From positions 1 to 33,971 of the forward strand of contig JAIWNE010000200.1 of the NCBI GenBank assembly GCA_025331445.1: a DNA stretch of 33,971 nt, read 5' to 3'. The first letter of the stretch is position 1; each line of letters opens with the position of its first letter. The DNA is from Blakeslea trispora (lineage: Eukaryota; Mucoromycota; Mucoromycetes; Mucorales; Choanephoraceae). Shown here in pieces: positions 1-11,262 of this stretch. The translations under genes and the position numbers were made by a program. The notes under the pieces were generated by a model that was not told the origin of the DNA, did not search any database, and saw nothing but the letters and a program-made list of their open reading frames with translations.

Positions 1-141
1 GATCCGAAAATCCTTGCTCATTACTCGGCCGAACTTGAACATTTGTTATCGCTCTTTCGACAATGGAACCCAACAAGTACTCGGTTAAAAGATCTCAGAT
101 TTAGACTAGAGCCTCTTTTGACATTACCTATAGATAATTAA
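1..141 (+). pseudogene. Duplicate 3' end of the YML020W-like hydrolase gene
   Basis: These 47 codons (46 residues plus TAA) are identical to the last codons of the minus-strand gene at 6069-8593. They are present only because the inverted repeat extends past the PAN3 3' end into its convergent neighbour. The copy starts with the codons for Asp-Pro-Lys-Ile-Leu at the window edge and ends at a TAA at 139-141. It has no start codon and cannot be an independent gene. Confidence 0.85.
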
Positions 142-195
142 ATACTTTTTTTTTTGTCTGTTTATTTTCTAGTTTTTTCTTTAATGGCTTATTGA

Positions 196-2981
196 TTATT
201 TTCTTCCAGAAGTCAAGTCATTGAATGCTGACATGATACAATTCTTGATTTCCTTAAAACTGACGATCAAACAGGACTGTTCGTCTCTAGACATCAGCAT
301 GATTTTTTCATCTACACCAGCATCCAACTGGAGCCCCCCAAAAAAAAGAGAGAATTAATTTCGGTCATAAAAAACACCTTTATTCTAGCCTTTACCTTGT
401 TTAAACATGTTAGTACATGTACCATATCAATCACAGGCTGGCCTTTTTCGTCTACTTGATGAAACACATAATCGCGAAATAGCTTAATTAGATAGCGATC
501 ACCTGTCTCTGACCATCCAGGATCCATATCAAATCTATATAAAAAAAAAAGAGCATCAAGTCAATGTTCATCCTCTAGGTTAGAAAGGAATGCATACTCT
601 GGTCTTTCATTAATAAATCCCATTTTGGACATCAGTCGAACAAGTCGGCCATTTTCCAATTCTCTTGATAACTCGCTTTCTAATTCGTCATTATAGCTAG
701 CGTATGATTTAGATGTCTGCACAAAAAAAAAGTTTTTTTATGCTTACAAATGGCAGTTGTTGATTTCATGAAGGATACGAGGTCCAATAATAGCGAGCAC
801 TTCGTCTATGCTTTTTGGAGTAGATGGATTGCTCAAGATATACAAGAGCAAGTTTTTAACATCGGGTGAATAATGATGTGATATATATTCAAACGCATGC
901 ATAAGATCGTTATGTGATTGTAGAGAGTGACAGGCGAGTGCCATAATTAGCTTAGCAAATGACAATAAATCTTCTTGCTGTTGTCTAGCTACGCTTGGTT
1001 CATTATCAAACTGTAGCAATCTAAAATACTTGAGCCGCTTAACCTTAATCTATGGAAGCAAGTCAGAATTTCCCCTTGCGCTTCGTTCTCACTTGAGCAA
1101 CAAACCTGTTCTTGCCAGTCATCAGAATCTTTTTCAGATCAATATTACGTGCAGCTAAACCAGATCCATGAATTGTCTTTAGAGCAGAAGCGATCTGGGT
1201 AATATAACTCCAAAGAGTTTCTTCTGGTAATGGTTTGATGCTTGCGATGTGAAATGAGATGCATAGAGTGTGGACGAACATGGATGATAGTCATAAGCAA
1301 AAATCAGAGACGAGTCTCCAAAGGCCCGGTGGTAAATGCCTCACGTACGGACACAATGTTGCAATGACGAATACGACGCCATGCTTCTACTACTGTCATA
1401 GCCAATTCATTCACTAACCTAAAACCTTCTATTCTGACCAAAGTATAAGTGCGGCCATCCACTGAACAAGTAGCTTTGTAGACAGATGATGGATGACCGT
1501 AAAAATAGTTTTGGGATGCTGCATTCTCTATCTGAGGTGCATCTAATGGCACTAATGAGTGATAGACATGGACTTCAAGAGGCAAGCTTAAATCTCGTCC
1601 TAAAGCGAAAGATTTCAGTTGATCCGAGTCAGTTGCTCTTTATCTTTTCTTACCAGAAGCCGTCAGTAATTGTGCTTCATTTCGTTGTGTCAATTGTTCT
1701 CGAATTTGATCAGGAATGAAGAAGGATTGAATTGTTCTTTGGTGAGGCAATAGGTTACTGACATGAGGCAAAGGTGATGCGTATAAGTGATGCTGTAGCT
1801 AATTCATTCATTCAAAACAAACAAAAAAGCAATGATGATGATAAGAATATAACTCATTAGACATTGCCAATTTATAACTTACAGGTTGTCTTGGATACAT
1901 GTGTTGTTGATTCATATAAAAATAAGGATCCATATTGAGCCCAGCTGTCAGTAGTTGCGATGGTGATTGTGGTTGCTGTTGCTGTGATATTGACTGTTGT
2001 TGTTGTTGTTGTTGTTGTGTTGCTTGTTGTTGTTGTTGTTGTTGTTGTTTGCTGTTGCTGTTGCTGTTGCTGCTGTTGTTGTTGTTGTGAGTAGTAACCT
2101 AACAACCAAATGAGCAGAAGGAAGCAAAGAACATATTGAGCTTCCTTACATCACTTGATATGTTTAGTTGTGTAAGTCCACTCGTCAGTAATTGTTCAGA
2201 GGAAAATGATGGCTGTTGATTTGTACTAAACGGAGGATGCATTAAGATCAATTCTTTAGCTGTTCTATGCATTTTTACATGACTGACAAGTCTATATTAG
2301 AGTAAAGAAAAGATTACTTTTACAATTCATTTTTTATAGTGCTTTTTTTTTTTTACCTTTGTTGTTTTTTTATGCTTGAATCTGAATACAATGTTAGATC
2401 AAAGTAAGAAAAAAACACATAAGCCATTACCTGCTGTTTGTAAATCGAGGAACGAATTCAGGTGCATTAATACTGTCAGCTGTGACAGAAGAAACTGCTT
2501 GAAGATTGGTTGTGAAACGTAATTTGTTTCTACTTGAGTGAATGTTGGGAACAGCCGCTTTTTTCTGTTGTTGTCGGTATCTTACCTTTCTGGGCTTGTT
2601 TGAGGAGAAGTAGGTTTATTCTAATGACAGATAAGTTTTTTTTTTCTCTTTTGCTGTATACAGTTCAAGTCTATCGTAATTTTTACCGAATCATGGTTGA
2701 ACTCACAGCCTTTGCCTTCATATTTACAATAGCCATGAATAATGCGTTTCGACACAATCTCTTTGCTTGCCATTGCCTTTTTGTTGTACAAGCAATATCA
2801 GTCGTTTTGTATCCATGTTGTTAAACTAGTTGTCGTTATTATCATTATTACCTTTCGAAGCAGGCTTAATAACAACCTTCTTTGGTTGTGTTCTGTTGTT
2901 TCTTCTACAGAAGATCAACAATAGGAATGGCTGAAGTTATCTGAGAAGGTATGACTATTGTCCACCGAGGGATTTCTGCAT
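196..2981 (-). pseudogene. PAN3: Broken mirror copy of PAN3
   Basis: Every exon of the plus-strand PAN3 gene (3216-6014) is present here in reverse, from the start codon at 2979-2981 to the stop at 196-198. The reading frame is destroyed by single-base changes relative to the right arm. One base is missing just after the start region (near 2960), where the frame runs into TAG. Others are missing in the zinc-finger exon (near 2755), before the PAM2-following exon (near 2275), in the pseudokinase exon (near 1235 and 1325) and in the glutamine tract (near 2010-2050). Some shared introns also differ in homopolymer length, for example 6 C at 334-339 against 7 G in the partner. This is either a sequencing or assembly artefact or a decayed duplicate. 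The regular one-base losses favour the artefact. Confidence 0.8.
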
Positions 2982-3215
2982 CTGTTATTTTATAGAGAAA
3001 AAAAAAAAACATATTTCCTTTTTTTTCTTTTTTTAATAATAAGATAATATTCGCGGCACCATTTCACACTCACTTTTTTAAATACACCCATTTCGTAAAT
3101 TTTGTTTAAAAAGAGTGAGTGTGAAAAGTGGGTGCGCGAAGTATTACTCTTTAATTATTAAAAAAAGAAAAAAAGGAAATATGTTTCTTTTTCTTTTTCT
3201 CTATAAAATAGACAG

Positions 3216-6014
3216 ATGCAGAAATCCCTCGGTGGACAGATAGTCATACCTTCTCAGATAACTTCAGCCATTCCTATTGTTGATCCTTCTGTAGAAGAAA
3301 CAACAGAACAACAACCAAAGAAGGTTGTTATTAAGCCTGCTTCGAAAGGTAATAATGATAATAACGACAACTAGTTTAACAACATGGATACAAAACGACT
3401 GATATTGCTTGTACAACAAAAAGGCAATGGCAATGCAAAGAGATTGTGTCGAAACGTTATTATTCATGGCTATTGTAAATATGAAGGCAAAGGCTGTGAG
3501 TTCAACCATGATTCGGTAAAAATTACGATAGACTTGAACTGTATACAGCAAAAGAGAAAAAAAAAAACTTATCTGTCATTAGAATAAACCTACTTCTCCT
3601 CAAACAAGCCCAGAAAGGTAAGATACCGACAACAACAGAAAAAGCGGCTGTTCCCAACATTCACTCAAGTAGAAACAAATTACGTTTCACAACCAATCTT
3701 CAAGCAGTTTCTTCTGTCACAGCTGACAGTATTAATGCACCTGAATTCGTTCCTCGATTTACAACAGCAGGTAATGGCTTATGTGTTTTTTTTCTTACTT
3801 TGATCTAACATTGTATTCAGATTCAAGCATAAAAAACAACAAAGGTAAAAAAAAAAAAGACACTATAAAAAATGAATTGTAAAAGTAATCTTTTCTTTAC
3901 TCTAATATAGACTTGTCAGTCATGTAAGAAATGCATAGAACAGCTAAAGAATTGATCTTAATGCATCCTCCGTTTAGTACAAATCAACAGCCATCATTTT
4001 CCTCTGAACAATTACTGACGAGTGGACTTACACAACTAAACATATCAAGTGATGTAAGGAAGCTCAATATGTTCTTTGCTTCCTTCTGCTCATTTGGTTG
4101 TTAGGTTACTACTTCACAACAACAACAACAGCAGCAACAGCAACAGCAACAGCAACAACAACAACAACAACAACAACAACAGCAACAACAACAACAACAA
4201 CAACAACAACAGTCAATATCACAGCAACAGCAACCACAATCACCATCGCAACTACTGACAGCTGGGCTCAATATGGATCCTTATTTTTATATGAATCAAC
4301 AACACATGTATCCAAGACAACCTGTAAGTTATAAATTGGCAATGTCTAATGATGTATATTCTTATCATCATCATTGCTTTTTTTGTTTGTTTTGAATGAA
4401 TGAATTAGCTACAGCATCACTTATACGCATCACCTTTGCCTCATGTCAGTAACCTATTGCCTCACCAAAGAACAATTCAATCCTTCTTCATTCCTGATCA
4501 AATTCGAGAACAATTGACACAACGAAATGAAGCACAATTACTGACGGCTTCTGGTAAGAAAGATAAAGAGCAACTGACTCGGATCAACTGAAATCTTTCG
4601 CTTTAGGACGAGATTTAAGCTTGCCTCTTGAAGTCCATGTCTATCACTCATTAGTGCCATTAGATGCACCTCAGATAGAGAATGCAGCATCCCAAAACTA
4701 TTTTTACGGTCATCCATCATCTGTCTACAAAGCTACTTGTTCAGTGGATGGCCGCACTTATACTTTGGTCAGAATAGAAGGTTTTAGGTTAGTGAATGAA
4801 TTGGCTATGACAGTAGTAGAAGCATGGCGTCGTATTCGTCATTGCAACATTGTGTCCGTACGTGAGGCATTTACCACCCGGGCCTTTGGAGACTCGTCTC
4901 TGATTTTTGCTTATGACTATCATCCATGTTCGTCCACACTCTATGCATCTCATTTCACATCGCAAGCATCACAACCATTACCAGAAGAAACTCTTTGGAG
5001 TTATATTACCCAGATCGCTTCTGCTCTAAAGACAATTCATGGATCTGGTTTAGCTGCACGTAATATTGATCTGAAAAAGATTCTGATGACTGGCAAGAAC
5101 AGGTTTGTTGCTCAAGTGAGAACGAAGCGCAAGGGGAAATTCTGACTTGCTTCCATAGATTAAGGTTAAGCGGCTCAAGTATTTTAGATGTGCTACAGTT
5201 TGATAATGAACCAAGCGTAGCTAGACAACAGCAAGAAGATTTATTGTCATTTGCTAAGCTAATTATGGCACTCGCCTGTCACTCTCTACAATCACATAAC
5301 GATCTTATGCATGCGTTTGAATATATATCACATCATTATTCACCCGATGTTAAAAACTTGCTCTTGTATATCTTGAGCAATCCATCTACTCCAAAAAGCA
5401 TAGACGAAGTGCTCGCTATTATTGGACCTCGTATCCTTCATGAAATCAACAACTGCCATTTGTAAGCATAAAAAAACTTTTTTTTTGTGCAGACATCTAA
5501 ATCATACGCTAGCTATAATGACGAATTAGAAAGCGAGTTATCAAGAGAATTGGAAAATGGCCGACTTGTTCGACTGATGTCCAAAATGGGATTTATTAAT
5601 GAAAGACCAGAGTATGCATTCCTTTCTAACCTAGAGGATGAACATTGACTTGATGCTCTTTTTTTTTTATATAGATTTGATATGGATCCTGGATGGTCAG
5701 AGACAGGTGATCGCTATCTAATTAAGCTATTTCGCGATTATGTGTTTCATCAAGTAGACGAAAAAGGCCAGCCTGTGATTGATATGGTACATGTACTAAC
5801 ATGTTTAAACAAGGTAAAGGCTAGAATAAAGGTGTTTTTTATGACCGAAATTAATTCTCTCTTTTTTTTGGGGGGGCTCCAGTTGGATGCTGGTGTAGAT
5901 GAAAAAATCATGCTGATGTCTAGAGACGAACAGTCCTGTTTGATCGTCAGTTTTAAGGAAATCAAGAATTGTATCATGTCAGCATTCAATGACTTGACTT
6001 CTGGAAGAAAATAA
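3216..6014 (+). CDS. PAN3: PAN2-PAN3 deadenylation complex subunit PAN3
   Basis: PAN3 recruits the PAN2 nuclease to poly(A)-binding protein for cytoplasmic mRNA poly(A) shortening. The model has exons 3216-3348, 3424-3515, 3583-3617, 3673-3770, 3821-3844, 3929-4053, 4105-4323, 4409-4553, 4607-5102, 5159-5461, 5513-5611, 5675-5813 and 5883-6014 (679 aa). It shows an N-terminal CCCH finger (C53-X8-C62-X6-C69-X3-H73), a PAM2 motif (SINAPEFVP, about residues 106-114) for PABP binding, about 32 consecutive Gln (about 174-205), the PAN3 signature [11 protein letters not shown], and a pseudokinase domain with [15 protein letters not shown] and TGKNR. The C-terminal region ([20 protein letters not shown]) is the conserved PAN2-binding knob. 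The order and length match the family. The acceptor at 3928 is weak: the stronger upstream acceptor near 3910 would read into TAA. The gene converges on the hydrolase gene, with 54 nt between stop codons. Confidence 0.93.
4117..4212 (+). repeat. CAA/CAG trinucleotide tract (polyglutamine in PAN3)
   Basis: These are 32 consecutive CAA or CAG codons in frame within PAN3, with interspersed CAG blocks. A second short Gln cluster follows at about 4222-4233. The mirrored tract in the left arm (about 1990-2092) has extra and missing bases that break the triplet phase. Confidence 0.9.
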
Positions 6015-6043
6015 TCAATAAGCCATTAAAGAAAAAACTAGAA

Positions 6044-6049
6044 AATAAA
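6044..6049 (+). terminator. Candidate PAN3 polyadenylation signal
   Basis: A consensus AATAAA lies 30 nt after the PAN3 stop codon and just before the stop of the convergent hydrolase gene, so the two transcripts are likely to overlap at their 3' ends. Confidence 0.4.
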
Positions 6050-6068
6050 CAGACAAAAAAAAAAGTAT

Positions 6069-8593
6069 TTAATTATCTATAGGTAATGTCAAAAGAGGCT
6101 CTAGTCTAAATCTGAGATCTTTTAACCGAGTACTTGTTGGGTTCCATTGTCGAAAGAGCGATAACAAATGTTCAAGTTCGGCCGAGTAATGAGCAAGGAT
6201 TTTCGGATCAGTAAAGATTCCGCGCAGTGCCCAAGGTAAAAAGTATGGGTTCAATGGTTGCTTTGCCTGAAAGGAGGTGACGCTTGGCTCTCTTGTTGGA
6301 GAGTAATGAGATGGTATATGGTCACCAAAAGGCGCTGTCTCAAATGTGTATCGAATGGCAGTCATGTATACTTCTAGTTCTTCATAGATGGTAGAGTGTC
6401 CTCCTTCAAGTGCATATAGATTACCTGCCAATACTTCGCTGAGATGGATAATCAAATCATGGTCTGATAATCCAGCATTACGCAGCTTGAGTCCAAAGAC
6501 AACTAGGTTGATCAAGAAATCATCCTCAGAGAATATATGACCATCAATATAAATAGACCTCAGAATGTTTGGATGACTTGCTGCATGTACAATAGATGAG
6601 TAAAGTGGTACTACTTGATCTTGCATCGAACCTGTCGAGACTAGTTTGACACCACATTCTAAAACGTAATTTAATGATTGGCGGAATTTGATAGAGATAG
6701 GGCTCGAATGATCCATGAATTCAAACAGTTCACGTGCAGCATCTGCTTCAAAGTACTAGAAAGAAAACGTCAACCCTATGCTACTTGTTAGCTTTTTTTT
6801 TTTTTTTTTGTTTACCTTGACAATAAGACTTCCTTTTAAAGCTGGGAATGGTCCATGTGAGATACCTGCCATAGCCAAAACAGAAAGTGACTGCCGTATC
6901 AATTGAATATGACCTCTTTCAAGCAAACGCTGCAATAGCATGATAGACACAGGTGTACCTTGCGAATGAGTGGCCCAAAGTACAACATCAGCTGAAGAGA
7001 CAGCCTCAAGCCATGCTGAATTCTCTATCAGCTTTGTATACAGCTGGTTCACTCGGTCTTCTACTTTGCCTTCTCCTTCTAGAGGAACAACTGTGATGGC
7101 ATTTGGGGGGAGTATCACCTGATGTTCATCTTCAAAATATTTGCAGACTCCCAAAGCCATTTGTTCACAGAATTTGAGAGAAGTACCTGTAGGTTCACCA
7201 ATCATACTTCGAACAAGCTATTTTCTATTGTGTTAGCACGCTCCCCTCTTTTTTTTTTTTTTTTTTAAAAGAATCAGCACCCAGAACATACCTTCATAGG
7301 AAACCAACCATGAACACCTATCATAACAATACGTTTGTCCAACATCTGATGTTCCTGTTGTTGTTGTGCTTGTTTAAGTTCTTGAATGAAATTTGAAAAT
7401 TTCATTTTCATACGCTTTTCAATCCAGCTAGAAGTGCCTTCTGGCGGTGTTTGTTGTATGACGGATTGAATGACAGTGGTTATTTTGGCCAACATTGTAT
7501 CTATACAGGTAGGTTGTGTTGGTATTGATGTAGGAGGTAGGGATCGAACAAACTGTGAATCAAAGGAAGGCAACACCTTGTTCACCTTCTTCTTTGCTGG
7601 CCTTGGGTCACTGAATGAAGAAATAGAGGCAGAATGACGAACTGAAAGGGCTTTCACTCCAGTCGGTTGATGTATACTAAATTGTCTATTGTTGGGTATA
7701 GGCGAGTTGGGCAATTCGCTTGTTCTGTGTATATGTTGCTCTTCATGTACTTTCCGAGTCTCTTCTAGTTTTGATTGAATTTGATGTTTATCTATTGTGG
7801 TCGGCTGTGTGTTGAACAGAAAGGAAGACCATGAAGAGGAAGCAGTTGAGTCAACTAGGATACTGCCTTGTCTGTTTGGTATTTGAATAGGTACTGAAGT
7901 CACCAACTTGGTGCTGTCTACTCTAGATGGTTTTTCTTGTGTATCTACAGGAAACCCCAACCAGGCCCAAAACCCCTTATGACACGTGGCCGAATCTCGC
8001 TTTGAAATGTCGGTTTCATCCGCCATCTGCTGACTGACCTCTGGTGTTGATAGAGATGACGACCTTATAGACAGAGAAGAGCTCTGATGTACTTTTGCAT
8101 CGACTGACGCACTGTCTTCTCTTATGCGCCTATTCAGACTTTCAAGGGCCGCTGATGTGGATCGATGATCTGTTTGTTGTTCCTCCTGGCATTGTTGCTT
8201 GTGATACATGACATTTCCATTTGCAGAAACGCTGGTAGAAAAAGTAGCTGCTGCTGCTTTGGGCGAATGAGCCATGCGTTGTAAAAGGGAATGGGTGCTA
8301 CCGGTCATCACAGAAATAGGACGTAAGGGCGTATGAGGTTTATCTTGTTCAGATAGCGAAAGTGACATATTCTTCTTGGCCAATTCAATCGACAGTGAAA
8401 TAGATGCAGACCTTAATGGCTCTGAATGAATTGACAGTCCTGCTGGTTCCTGCAACATCATTCTATCATCAGAAATAACATTGACAGAGGTAGCTTTAGC
8501 AATAGGTGTCACTTTTTTTGATATCATTGTTGATTTTTTGTGTTTAGTATGAGGTGAAGAGGTATTTAATTCAAACCAACTACGAACAAGCAT
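6069..8593 (-). CDS. YML020W-type alpha/beta-hydrolase-fold protein
   Basis: The exons are 7292-8593, 6816-7217 and 6069-6755 (796 aa). Both junctions restore the family sequence: GVHGWFPMK joins LVRSMIGEPTGTS, and SLIVK joins YFEADAARELFEF. The second half matches the fungal family of yeast YML020W as I remember it. The likely nucleophile is Ser519 in the elbow ATHSQGTP, and a candidate His lies in LEGGHSTIYEE. The first 400 or so residues are Ser-rich and look disordered, apart from a Trp-rich patch (FWAWLGFPVD). The substrate and cell location are not known to me, and lipase or esterase activity is only inferred from the fold. It follows the BAR gene in the same orientation, with 143 nt between that gene's stop and this start. 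The last 47 codons are duplicated at the window start by the inverted repeat. Confidence 0.85.
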
Positions 8594-8736
8594 TTATCGT
8601 CAGTTATGTAAAAAAAAAAAATGCAAAGAAGAAAGAGAGAGTGTGTGAAGGAAGGGGCTATCATTTTTTAATTTTAAAATTTGAGAAAAAGGGGGGAGCA
8701 AAAGATGGAATCACATGAAGCAATGATCATAGCAGA

Positions 8737-10005
8737 TTATATATCACTGGTCAGTGACTCATAGATAGTTTCTTGTGTTTTTTGAATCTCTTGAAGCTCT
8801 GGCAATAGCTTACTAAATGCCTCTTGCGCTTCTCTATAATAAACAAGTTGAACTTGAACAAATTCTGCTAAATCACGATAAAGCTCAGGCTATAGAAATC
8901 ATAGGGGGGTTAGTTGATGATATCATCATACGAGTACACTTTTCTTACATCTTCCACTACAGTCTTCATCATCAGAGTGGCTTCTTCAACTGCACCTACA
9001 AATTGATCTTCAGCCTGTTCTACTTCCAATCGAGCCGTGTTTAGATTGGCAGTCGAGGATTCTCTGTAGTTCGTCTTGGCTGCATCAAGAACAAGTCGTT
9101 TATGATGCACTATACGTCTTGCCTTGTTTGCGCTTTCAATGGATGTTTTCAAGCATGACTGCAATGGTTCATAAAACCTGGATACCACTTCATGATCCAT
9201 AGTTAGCCTAGCGCTGCCAACTTTATTGGATGCTGATGCAAATTTGCCAAGTGCTATACGTAGTGCTTCGTCTTTTCCTAATTCGGAGGCACATTGAGAT
9301 GCAACTTGACCCATTGCGTGAGAAAGTGTCTTGGGGTGCTCTGGAGCCTGAACATGCTGGTTGGCTTCGTTGGTAAGCTGATAAATCTGTTTTGTGACAG
9401 TGTTTGTGAATTTAATGGGATAATCGTAATAAGGTGTGTTGTAAACCTTGGTTACTTTCAAGAAGTTTTGGTAGAGATGTTGCAATTGATCTACTTTCTT
9501 TTTTTTTTTAGTTCATAAAAAAATATAAGTAAACGAGGTTTTTTAAGTAAATAGATAGATTTACATCTTCTAAATGTCTATATTCTTGAGGCAATTCAGT
9601 GATGTCTTCTGCTGTACCAAACTTTTCTTGCGCATATTGTCGTACTTGACCGAATTGTTGACCAATTCGGTGAGTAAAAGGGTTGATTTTTGAGCCGATA
9701 GTAACTAAGCTATCTAATGTTGACTCCAAGATTCCGGATGGAGGTTGTTGCTCGGGCAGAGAAGTTGGGTCCAATTGATCTTGAGTTAGATGAATGGAAT
9801 TGGTGTATTCCTGTTTCTCTTGCTGTATGTTGTTTGATGTAATATCAGGCTTTTGATTCAATTCGGTATCCTCTAGCTTGACTGATGGTTCGACTGGTGC
9901 CTCGACAGGTGGCACTTTTGATGACTCAATTGATGGCTCGGCTAAAGGCTTTTCTTCCTTGAAGTCTTCTTCTGGATGATTGGTCTTTTGTTCTTCTGTA
10001 GACAT
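8737..10005 (-). CDS. GVP36: GVP36-like BAR domain protein
   Basis: The exons are 9565-10005, 8949-9497 and 8737-8889 (380 aa), all in frame. Residues 1 to about 110 are an acidic, Glu/Pro-rich, probably disordered leader. Then follows the family signature QFGQVRQYAQEKFGTAEDIT and a helical BAR region with heptad-like coiled-coil stretches (for example KTNYRESSTANLNTARLEVE and QAEDQFVGAVEEA) running to the C-terminus. Fungal Gvp36 proteins bind curved Golgi and endosomal membranes and act in vesicle traffic, endocytosis and vacuole function. The middle acceptor was chosen because it gives EDKVDQLQHLYQNF, which fits the family. The protein is slightly longer than the yeast protein (326 aa) because of the N-terminal leader. 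Assignment to the fungal BAR family is firm; one-to-one orthology with GVP36 is likely. Confidence 0.87.
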
Positions 10006-11262
10006 GTCTAAATAAAAAAAAAAAGAAAAGAAAAAAGTTTTTTTTTTTTTTTTTTTTTAGTTTAGTTGAAAAAAAAAAGGCAAGTTTTAATTTTGTTGGC
10101 AAATTAGTGGCCCCGCTATCAAATTATAGGCCTTTTTGTTTGTTGAATTTGAAAAGTGTATGGTAAAGCCCTTTTTGAACAATTTTGCTGTATTTTGCCC
10201 CATATTCAATACAGAACCTATCTTTAGTCATTTTATTATATTGTTGTACATATCCTTTTTACAAGTTGACGAGGTTACATGTCACTTTTTTATTGTTTGT
10301 TCCTTATATATCAAGTTTATTCCTAAAGGATCTTGCTTATTCTTAGTTGCTGGCATTTCGGCAAAAAAAAACTTTTCTTAAATTGTGATAACTTTTTTTT
10401 TTCTTGGTTCAGCTGTCAATGCAATTGATAAACATGCCAAACAACGCCAACATTCTTTTTTTTTTCAACCACTATTGTTTATATGCTTAATTGAAGAGCA
10501 CCATTATCTTACTGAAGTGTATCTTTTGGATATCACAAAATACTTTTCTGGTAGTGTTGCTTTGTTCAATATAATTGGCTTTGCAACCCCCCTTTTTTTT
10601 TTAACTCAAGCTCTTGTACTACTTTGCTTGCATGAACCAAAACATAAACTAGAGCTATACAAGCGTAATTTTCATCTTTATACAGCCAACAATACTTTTT
10701 CATGTTGCACTTTGACGTTTGTTGATCCTCTTTTGGGGTCAGACAAGATCCAAGATAAAAAGGTGAGACTAACCTCATCATTTGTATGAGAAGAACAGTG
10801 TGATTTCGAAACACACAGTAGTGTCAATGAAAGAAAGGGAGAGGCCATCCATTCGGGCCAAACAATGACTTTTTTTTTTTAAACGATGGTAGGGATGTGA
10901 AATTAAGCACCAAGACAGTTGTTGTTCAAGCAAAAAGAATTTGGTGTTTATCAGAATAGAACAAAGGACAGCAGATAAAAAATGAAGCATTAGCTTGTAA
11001 CAACACTTAACAAAACGTATAAATATGTTGCCTTTTACAGGAATTGTTTACTCACAACATACGCATTTTGTATAACTTTTGTTTTGTCATGTGATAAAAA
11101 AAAACAAAGCAGAATTCAACAGGAGAGGTTAAATGGGAAAAATAAAATCTCAGTCAAAGCAATTGAAGACAGATAAAACCAGGTCTTTTTTTTTTTATTG
11201 ATGAGCAAATTCTAATAATAATATACAAATGATAGAAAAAAAAGTAGATAAAGAAGGAAGGC
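10006..11262. other. Intergenic region upstream of the BAR gene
   Basis: This 1.26-kb AT-rich stretch lies between the BAR gene start (10005) and the transporter stop (11263), both on the minus strand. It holds several T-runs (for example about 10038-10059 and 10868-10880). The small open frames on both strands are rich in Phe, Leu and Lys from homopolymers. They match no family I know and show no coherent splice pattern. It presumably holds the BAR promoter and the transporter 3' UTR. I see no RNA gene. Confidence 0.6.

Larger units (their letters stand above)
1..3082. repeat. Left arm of a 3.1-kb inverted repeat
   Basis: This arm is the reverse complement of 3105-6209, followed almost base for base from the window edge to the central loop at 3083-3104. 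Base 1 pairs with base 6209, so the arm ends exactly where the window begins. The arm is about 13 nt shorter between matching landmarks (the PAN3 start codon and the outer end). The differences are mostly single-base losses in the left arm, and they become denser toward the loop. It contains a broken PAN3 copy and the 3' end of the neighbouring hydrolase gene. A fold-back (hairpin) read or assembly chimera at a contig end is more likely than a true duplication, but the sequence alone cannot decide. Confidence 0.93.
3105..6209. repeat. Right arm of the 3.1-kb inverted repeat
   Basis: This is the mirror partner of 1-3082. The right arm runs without a break into unique sequence at 6210, in the middle of the hydrolase coding region, and its PAN3 copy has an open, spliceable frame. 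It is therefore taken as the genuine locus. The central 22 nt (3083-3104) are unpaired. They are flanked by matching GTGAGTGTGAAA-type sequences, so the junction is a short-loop hairpin. Confidence 0.93.

Noticed and set aside
1872..2105. Poly-Thr/Gln protein frames over the left-arm trinucleotide tract
   Set aside because: They are mis-framed readings of the mirrored PAN3 glutamine tract.
196..2981. Left-arm PAN3 as a second functional gene
   Set aside because: Several frameshifts, including one directly after the start region, destroy the frame, and the arm is probably a read artefact.
10136..10789. Two plus-strand open frames (81 and 134 codons) in the intergenic region
   Set aside because: Their Phe/Leu/Lys-rich translations come from T- and A-runs. 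I see no family motif, splice pattern or promoter support.
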